Origin: Colius striatus
Taxonomy: Eukaryota; Chordata; Aves; Coliiformes; Coliidae
NCBI RefSeq assembly: GCF_028858725.1
Contig: NC_084772.1
Coordinates: 20,375,548 to 20,439,547, forward strand
Direction of reading: 5' to 3'
DNA length: 64,000 nucleotides
Shown here: positions 45,441 through 64,000 of the stretch, piece after piece
Numbering within the stretch: position 1 is the stretch's first letter
Layout: every line of letters starts with the position of its first letter
Program-made: the position numbers and the translations under genes
The notes under the pieces: generated by a model
Databases searched by the model: none
Seen by the model: only the letters and a program-made list of their open reading frames with translations
What the model was told of the DNA's origin: nothing

Positions 45441-45935
45441 GGTGTGTGTGTGGCTCCAGGGCGGTGTGTGTGGCTCCAGGGGTGTGTGTGTGGCTCCAGG
45501 GGCGTGTGTGTGGCTCCAGAGGTGTGTGTGTGGCTCCAGGGCGGTGTGTGTGGCTCCAGAGGTGTGTGTGTGGCTCCAGGGGTGTGTGTGTGGCTCCAGG
45601 GGCGTGTGTGTGGCTCCAGAGGTGTGTGTGTGGCTCCAGGGCGGTGTGTGTGGCTCCAGGGGCGTGTGTGTGGCTCCAGAGGTGTGTGTGTGGCTCCAGG
45701 GCGGTGTGTGTGGCTCCAGAGGTGTGTGTGTGGCTCCAGAAGTGTGTGTGTGGCTCCAGGGGCGTGTGTGTGGCTCCAGAAGTGTGTGTGTGGCTCCAGG
45801 GGTGTGTGTGTGGCTCCAGGGGTGTGTGTGTGACTCCCAGACATGTGTGTGGTTCCAGGGGTGTGTGTGTGGCTCTAGGGGTTTGTGTGGCTCCAGAAGT
45901 GTGTGTGGCTCCAGAGGTGTGTGTGTGGCTCCAGG
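45441..45935. repeat. 20-bp GT-rich minisatellite
   Basis: About 20 exact-phase 20-bp units ending in GTGTGTGGCTCCAGG (starts GGTGTG, GGCGTG, GCGGTG or AGGTGTG), then several degenerate units to 45935. Long frames on both strands (periodic CVWLQG or HTPGATHTPLE peptides) come from the lack of stops in the unit. Confidence 0.97.
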
Positions 45936-46074
45936 GGTGGGTGCTGCCACCCAGCCTCTCCCAAGGTGACAGTCCCTGGGGTGCCCAGAGCCTGGACGTG
46001 GGTGTCCAAGGGGTTTTAGACCTTGTAGGTGCCCAGTTCTGAGAGTCTCAGGGCTCTGGGGTGTGTTATCCCAC

Positions 46075-46332
46075 GAGTGTCTATGTCCATGGAGGGGGTG
46101 TCTCGGTCCCACCCGTGTCCATGGTGTATGTGGGGGGGGTCACTCCCACCCGTGTCCATGGGAGTGGGGGTTTGGTCCCACCCGTGTCCATGGAGGTGGA
46201 GGGGTCAATCCCACCCGTGTCCATGGGAGGTGTCTCGGTCCCACCAGTGTCCGTGTCCATAGGGAGGTGTCTCGGTCCCACCAGTGTCCGTGTCCATAGG
46301 GGGGTGTCTCGGTCCCACCAGTGTCCGTGTCC
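46075..46332. repeat. 33-37 bp minisatellite
   Basis: Copies of CCACCCGTGTCCATGG-type units become a regular 37-bp unit (CCACCAGTGTCCGTGTCCAT, AGGGAGGTGTCTCGGTC) toward the 3' end. It abuts the CTCF-like motif. Confidence 0.93.
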
Positions 46333-46341
46333 TGTCTCCGG

Positions 46342-46356
46342 GCGCCCCCTGGCGGA
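46342..46356 (-). promoter_or_regulatory. strong CTCF-like motif
   Basis: The minus strand reads TCCGCCAGGGGGCGC, the classic CCNCCAGGGGGCGC core. It is in unique sequence directly after the minisatellite, between the two genes. Confidence 0.65.
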
Positions 46357-46442
46357 GAATGAAAGCCCAAGCATGCAGGATGAGCACGTCCTTCCCCTCG
46401 GGGCTCTTTGGCACAGCTCAGCTCCTTGCTCCTGCTCCCCAG

Positions 46443-46492
46443 GGTAGGGTTGGGAGAGACCTTCATCATCCAGCCCAACCCCCAAAGGGCAG
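46443..46492 (-). mobile_element. short CR1 tail fragment
   Basis: GGGTTGGGAGAGACCTTCAT, then CATCCAGCCCAACCCCC resembles the inverted CR1 3' end. Only about 50 bp, so uncertain. Confidence 0.5.
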
Positions 46493-48411
46493 GTGGAGGG
46501 AGAAAGCCCAGAAAGCAGGGCCAAGGGATGTGAGGAGCTGTGATGCTGCAGCGTGGGCTGTGCCTCACACCCTCAGCAAAGGAGCTCAGCTGCTCACCAA
46601 GCTCCCAGACAAGGGCAGATGACTCCTTGTGGGTGGTGGAAGCTGAGGTGTCAGCCCCTGCTGCCCTTGGGACACACAGACACACTGGGAGGCAACCAGA
46701 AGGAAGTTGACCAAACTTTCCTGTTTATTCTTTGAAACTGGAAAAGGCTCCTTGGGTAACAGTGATGAGCTGTCAAAGTAACACAGGCATTTGCTCAGCT
46801 TGCTCACACCTGCCCTGAAGGAGGCCAAGTGCTGCACTCAGGTTTGGCTTCTTTTACAGCCCTTTCCTCTCAGAGCCCTCAAAACAAAAGGTGAAGCCCA
46901 GCCCCTTCCCTCAGGCAGGGCAGGTGAGCTGCTCCAGCTTATCCTGTTCCACATCACTGTGGCCTGGAACTGAGGTGTCTGATGTCAAGTGGCATTTCAG
47001 ACTGAGCAGCTCAGCTTTCCCTCTGTGCTGCCTGTGGCTCAGCAGGGAGCTGCTGCACCTGCATTTGTACACTCTGAGTCTGATGGAGGTGCTTGGAGAT
47101 GAATCCACTGGTGTCAGGTTAAGGAGGTGAGTGCAAAACACACAGAGGAACAGGACACACCTGCTCTGGGGAAGCAGGAGTGTTCATCCAAGGGGAAAGA
47201 AAAGTGCAGATTGCTTTAATGAAGCTAATGAACACAGCCAGCCTCGTGCTCTTTCCCTCCCCAAGCATTACAAAGCCTGCAACGCAAAACCCAACCTCAG
47301 AATCAGGGAGTTACACAAGGAAAAGGGGGAAAAACCACCCCAAAGGTCAGTGGCACTCACATTGGTAACTTATCCTCCACTCCACTGCCCCATCAGCCTC
47401 TCAAACAGCCCAGTGCCCAGCTGCTGAGTGCCTGCCACACCATCCCTGGGCAGCTCAACACAGCAGAAGGTCCTTGGCCATGGGAGCAACCAGCTACAAG
47501 ACAGAGTGAATACACTGTCATTTCCCTCAACTAGCAAGTTGGGATGCTACAACCCACCTCCACACAACCCCCCAGACCCCCAGCAGGCCACTCCAGCTTT
47601 CAGTTAATAAAAGCAATACAGAGTCATCCTTGCTTCAAAGCAAACAGGGCCAGCTGCATTTGGGGCTGGGTTTCCCCTCCAAGCATGCTTGCACATGGAT
47701 TTGCCTTCTCCCCAGTCCAAGTTTCCCAGCTACCCCAGTCTCTGCTGGCCCATGCCACAGCTGAAAGGTCCAAGTGATTCCATCCTTTTCCTCCTCAAAC
47801 ACAACCCCTCAAAGCCTGACAAGTCCATCTGGGCTGCAGTGAGTCTCCTCCAACCACGATGCCTGATCACAGCACACTTAGAGCTATGAAATCAGGCCTG
47901 AGGCAAACAAACTGCCTGGATGAGGAGCTTTTGATGCTTCTGTTTTCCAGCTGGCCAGACCCATGTGTTTTGACAACACACAAAGCGTGAGCTGGGAGCA
48001 CAACACAGCCCAGGCACGTGAGCCAGTCACTGCTCACTGCTCCTCAGCCACAATTCAGCCCTAGGTCTTGCTGTGGCTGCTGCTCTGCTGCCTGATTTGC
48101 TTAATCCAAAAAGGCTTCTGCCAAGAGACTGTTCCTGCCCCTCACAGGTTGCTTTCCAGCTTTCCCAGCTCTTCCCACCAAGCTGGGATCAACTGTCCCC
48201 AGGATTTTCCTACTGACTGAGCAGGATGAGGACAGGTCAGCATCAGAATCATATCACCATGTGCCAGGCTCTGCCACACATCAGCCCAGCAAACACCCCA
48301 CCAAGCTGGGCAGGCAGGGCTCAGGAAAGGGGCAGGGGGTGCACTGAGGGGTGCAGCCTGTGCCAGCCAGCACACAACACAGCAAGGAGTGTGACTGTGG
48401 TCACATCCATG

Positions 48412-48870
48412 GAACTGCTTTGGTTGGCAAAGCCCTTGAAGCTGCTGCAGTCCCAGCCCTCCCCTCACCCTGCCCAGCCCAGCACTGACCCACAGCCCTC
48501 AGCACCTCAGCTCCACGGCTTTGGGATCCCTCCAGGGCTGGGCACTCCCCCAGCTCCCTGGGCAGCCTGGCACAGGGGCTGACACCCCTCTCAGGGAAAC
48601 AGTTCTGCCTCAGCTCCAACCTCAACCTCCCCTGGGGAAACTTGAGCCCATTGCCTCTTGTCCTGTTACTTGTTACTGGGGAGCAGAGCCCAACCCCCAG
48701 CTCCCTGCAGCCTCCTGTCAGGGAGTGTCAGAGAGTGCTGCTGTCTGCCCTCAGGTTCCTCTTCTCCAGGCTCAACACCCCCATTCCCTCAGCCCCTCCC
48801 CAGCCCCTTGTGCTCCAGCCCCTTCCCCAGCTCTGGCCACACTGCAGCCCCCCATAGAACCACAGAATCA
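48412..48870 (-). mobile_element. CR1 LINE fragment
   Basis: Minus-oriented: GGTTGGCAAAGCCCTTGAAG, the standard blocks, CCTGTTACTTGTTACTGGGG, then CCTCAGGTTCCTCTTCTCCA and the CACTGCAGCCCC end. A second short inverted tail (ATAGAACCACAGAATCAAAT) abuts it at 48854. Confidence 0.92.
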
Positions 48871-49825
48871 AATCTCCCTCAGCCACAGGTGATGCTCAGG
48901 TCCAACCTCCCTGTCCCTACAGCTGGCTGCACTCCTCTTGTTCCCTCCCCTCTCCCAAAGCTTTCAGAGCTGCCAGTTCTACCACCTCCCCGTGTTCTCT
49001 GTGAGCTCTGCTGTAGCCGTGCAGGGGGGAACCAGCAAAGGCACAGGAGCACCTGCAGCACTTGTGCCTGTCTCTCCAAATCCAGCCCCTGAGCAGCTTT
49101 CTTAACCCTAAGCCAAATCAGAGGGAGATGTCTTCTGAAATGCCACAAAAGCCTGCCAGGCTTGGAGGAGCAGAAGGTGAGAAGGCAGAGCATTAATACA
49201 AGGTTTGCTACTCTCATTGCCTTTGCTGTAGACAGAAGCAAGCCCTGGTGTAGGAGCAGTGCTGCTTTCATCAGGACTAGCAGGTTCTGACATTTTGAGG
49301 CCAATCAGGTAAGCTGGAAACAAAAAGATGCTCATAATATGGAATAAGAAGATGTAAACAAAAGGAGGCAAAGCTGAGCTGTGCAATGCTCCTGCAGGGC
49401 ACTGAGGCTCTGCAAAGCCAAGGAGATGCTCTCCCAGAAGGGAGACCCTCACCACTGCCACTGGAAATGGAAAGGGATGAGCTACAAGAACCATTTTAGC
49501 CTGGAGAAGAGCAGTGGAAGTCACCTACAGCAGCTCTACACACTCAGCCAAGCCCACACAGCTGTCCTGGCCACAGACTGCTCAGAGGAGGCAGTGCCTG
49601 GGGCCTCAGGCCAAGTGCCTGTGGGGCAGTCAATGCAGTCTGGAGTTTCAACCTCACTTTAAAACCAAAAAGCAAAAGCTATTAAGTCAGTTCTGCAAAA
49701 CTTCAGGCTCTCTACTTGTCTTCAGGTGAGTGAGGGCACTGAAGGGAAGAGGAATCCTCAGTCAGAGCTGGGTGTAGGGACAAGTGATGAAAACAGCTGC
49801 CCAAGGGGACCTCTCAGCCCTTGAG

Positions 49826-49893
49826 GCTGTTGGGGAGAACACAAAGCAGCCAAAGCACTGGCTGGGGAGAACACAAAGCAGCCAAAGCACTGG
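49826..49893. repeat. 33-bp tandem duplication
   Basis: GGGGAGAACACAAAGCAGCC plus AAAGCACTGGCTG occurs twice in a row without changes. Confidence 0.92.
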
Positions 49894-50677
49894 CTGCACC
49901 AGCCTAGCAGCAAGCTGCAAGAGAAAGTGGCCACCCAGATACCAACCAGACTCCTAATGCCTTTGGGCATCCCAGAAACCTGCCATCACCAGGCTGGAAA
50001 CCTCTATCTGCACAGTGCAGCACGTGCTGTCCCCCTGCACACAGCTCAGGGGCTGCAGCCAAAGGCTGAGAGGCCTGATTTTGGGCTCAGCTCACCTCTG
50101 TGCCCACAAGCCCAGGCTCAGAGAGCTGCCACCCTCCTTCCCCCCAGTGCTGAGTGATGGGGTGAGAGCCAAGACATCTCTTGCCTCTGCTGCTGCTGCC
50201 AGTAACACCTCTAACAGGCTGCTCACAAACAACCTACTTTTCAACTGTTCTTTGCTACAGCAGAAATAGCACTTCAGAGCCTCTCCTCTAGCACTGAGGC
50301 AGGTTTTCCACAGCAGACAAAGCAGTAGGAAACAAAGAGAAATGTGCCCCAAATCACCTTCAAATTGCCAGAGGTTTGTAAAAACCCAAAGAGACAGGGA
50401 TTAACCCTGGGAGTAACCTGACCCTCTGCTCAAATCTCTGCTGGAGATTTGCTTCTCACACAGCTTGAGGCAACACTCAAGAGCCACAGATGGCAAAAAA
50501 GCCCTTGTGAGAGGGGGAATAAAAGCTGCTGAGGGTGGGGGAAACTCAGTGATTAAAACCCCTGCAGAGAAGGGGCCTGAATCCTCCCAGCACAACACAC
50601 ACACACACAGTTACAACCCCAAACCTGCTCAGGATGCAAGGGCAGAGTTTTGTTAGACACTGACAAGAAACCTGGAG

Positions 50678-50683
50678 TTTATT
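50678..50683 (-). promoter_or_regulatory. possible distal FBXO31 poly(A) signal
   Basis: TTTATT on +, so AATAAA in the gene's direction, about 1.5 kb beyond the stop codon. Confidence 0.3.
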
Positions 50684-52069
50684 ATCCCAGGCAGACAGCA
50701 ACTGCAACAAAGGATGGACTTTGCCTGTAACCAATGCTTTCTCACAAAAGGCTCTTTCACCTGCACACAAGGATCCCTGTCACCTCTCTCCCTACACAGG
50801 GTTCATAACACACACTGAAGCAAGTGCTGGTGGTTTCTAGCACAGCTCCCAGGCAGCACAGCAGCACCAGCCAGGATTTTCCTGCACAGGACAGTCTACA
50901 GGGAATGAGCCTCCTCAGCTGCAGCCCACACTTCCCAGTGCAGCTCACATCTGCCCCACACAACATAGGTATCATGGGAAGAAACCAAGCCCAGGAGCTT
51001 TCTGTGGCAGCAGCAACCATCTGGGATGAAACAAGGCAAGAGCAGGGTGCTGGGAGTGGGGCAGCAGCACCTCCCTGTCAGCACCACCAGGAAAAGGAGC
51101 CAGAACAAGCCACAGCAATATTAAGAGAAGCCTTCACTGCTCCCTCAGTCTGTGCAGGGTGAGAAGAATGACACAGACCTGGGGTCAGCCAGTGCCAGGG
51201 ACATGTGGCACCTTCTGCTGCCCACCCCAGCCAGGACTCAGCAGGCTGCAGCTGGGCTTATTTCACAGCCAGTTCTCCTCCCTTTACATATCCAAACCCA
51301 CCTGAAAAGATCTGAGGTGAACCTCTGAGCACAAACTCACTTGGGATGCACCAGGTTCTGCAGCTGATCCTCACTTCCAGTTCCACACCCAGCTTCTGTG
51401 AGAATCACCTCCTCTGTGCTCAAGGAAACACCCAGACCTAGAGCCCCAGGGACAGCACATCCATCGAGCTCCAGAAGCCAGGGCAAGGCTCCACAGGCTG
51501 GTGTTTGCAGTGGGAATCCTCCCCTTGCTGCCAAGCCCAGGAGGAAACCACCCACTCCAATTCCTAAGCCAAGGATGCAGCTATGACACCAACCTCTCGT
51601 GATGCTGCTGCAGGGAAAGGCTTCTGGAGAGGAGGAGGTGCTTTGTCACTGCTGATGCCACATCTCATGGAGCAGCCAGGCAGCCTGCACAGGGATCACA
51701 TGGGTTTTCAGGAGGGTAAGGCAAGTCTCCCAGGAGGAGAGATCAGCCTAGAGCACAGCAAAGGCTCAAAGGAGTCCCTTCCCTGGAGAAGAGCTCTTTC
51801 CAGAGACTGCTGGTGGTCAGAGCACAAGGCTTGTGTCCATCCACTCAATCAGCTGTGCTTCTGATCCAGCTCTGATCTTATTTGTGTTCCAATACATTCT
51901 TTATGCAGCAGGACAGGTCTGTGTCCTCCTCTGCAGGATCCCTGTGGCTCTACAAAGCTACCTTACCAGGCTGAGTACCAAGGACTGCCAGGGAGCAGCG
52001 TGGAGGGCAGGGAGGAAAGGGCACTCACAGATCATTTCACTGGGATGGGGACATTTGGGGTAAAAAGGC

Positions 52070-52075
52070 TTTAAT
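52070..52075 (-). promoter_or_regulatory. proximal FBXO31 poly(A) signal variant
   Basis: TTTAAT on +, read as ATTAAA, about 115 nt after the stop codon. Confidence 0.35.
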
Positions 52076-52189
52076 CAAAGTGCATGCTTTTCTTCAGAGG
52101 TACCAGGAGCGAGGATTCCCCATCCCAGCCCTGGCTGGGGAGCGCAGCAGCCTTTGCAACCCCGAGCCTTGTCCATCCCAAATCACCCT

Positions 52190-63868
<11,679 letters not shown>

Positions 63869-64000
63869 CTGAACAGACACAGCAGGGTAAGTACCAGCAA
63901 ACTCTGCTCCACTGTAACCATCCAACTGGATCAACCAAGCAGGAATGTCAAACTCTTTCTTGGCCTTCACTTCCAGTTGTGGGGCACCGTTGGTTTCCAC
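63869..64000 (-). other. FBXO31 intron or unresolved upstream sequence
   Basis: The minus strand stays open from the window edge across about 45 codons (beginning VETNGAPQLEVKAKKEFDIP) until just inside the 63782-63868 exon. I see no good donor in it and no family match. It is most simply intron, but the edge truncates it. Confidence 0.3.

Larger units (their letters stand above)
46500..52069. other. stretch downstream of FBXO31, possibly partly its 3' UTR
   Basis: No coding exon recognised. It contains a CR1 fragment at 48.4 kb, a 33-bp duplication at 49.83 kb, an AC run near 50593 and AATAAA-type signals on the minus strand at 50678. How far the FBXO31 3' UTR extends cannot be decided from sequence. 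Confidence 0.5.

Noticed and set aside
45032-46112. Frames of more than 200 residues on both strands with periodic Cys/Val/Trp or His/Thr/Pro peptides
   Set aside because: They are produced by the stop-free 20-bp and 37-bp minisatellites; the unit length is not a multiple of three and no domain or splice support exists.

Overview
The window is vertebrate nuclear DNA, most likely from a bird. It has intron-rich genes with compact GT-AG introns, many truncated CR1 LINE fragments ending in the avian CR1 tail, a solo LTR of a type widespread in avian genomes, a long CpG-rich promoter region, and many GC-rich minisatellites. No prokaryotic gene organisation, CRISPR array or origin is visible.

Layout. 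(1) 1-18.9 kb: one internal exon at 353-421 on the + strand resembles the BAR-domain protein CIBAR2 (FAM92B). The rest is non-coding: CR1 fragments, a 53-bp and a 19-bp minisatellite, GA/GT microsatellites, a possible conserved regulatory patch near 9.4-9.6 kb, an imperfect hairpin at 18.3 kb, and a small unrecognised minus-strand reading frame near 5.5 kb. (2) 19.0-29.8 kb: the complete coding region of KIAA0513 on the minus strand. I rebuilt it as 12 coding exons joined in phase, 1236 nt including stop, 411 residues, the same length I remember for the human protein. One exon is only 33 nt. A solo LTR sits in the intron after the first coding exon. (3) 31.7-33.9 kb: a CpG island with a splice donor at its upstream end, the likely KIAA0513 promoter and non-coding first exon. 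(4) 33.9-52.0 kb: intergenic, with a second CpG-rich patch around a (GGGGAT)n repeat at 40.5 kb, a minisatellite cluster at 45.4-46.3 kb, a strong CTCF-like motif at 46.34 kb, and CR1 fragments. (5) 52.2-63.9 kb: the 3' two-thirds of FBXO31 on the minus strand, seven exons that match the family well, plus an upstream 87-nt exon that joins in phase but matches my memory of mammalian FBXO31 only at its end. The first exon with the F-box lies beyond the window.

The genes do not form a pathway that can be seen here. KIAA0513 and CIBAR2 are convergent, as I recall for human 16q24.1. FBXO31 lies about 2 Mb away in human but is the next gene here, so the window may hold a synteny breakpoint or a bird-specific gene order. 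The most noteworthy points are the KIAA0513 33-nt exon with neuronal-microexon-like flanks, the unusual phase-symmetric FBXO31 exon, and a convergent pair of CTCF-like motifs bracketing the intergenic space.
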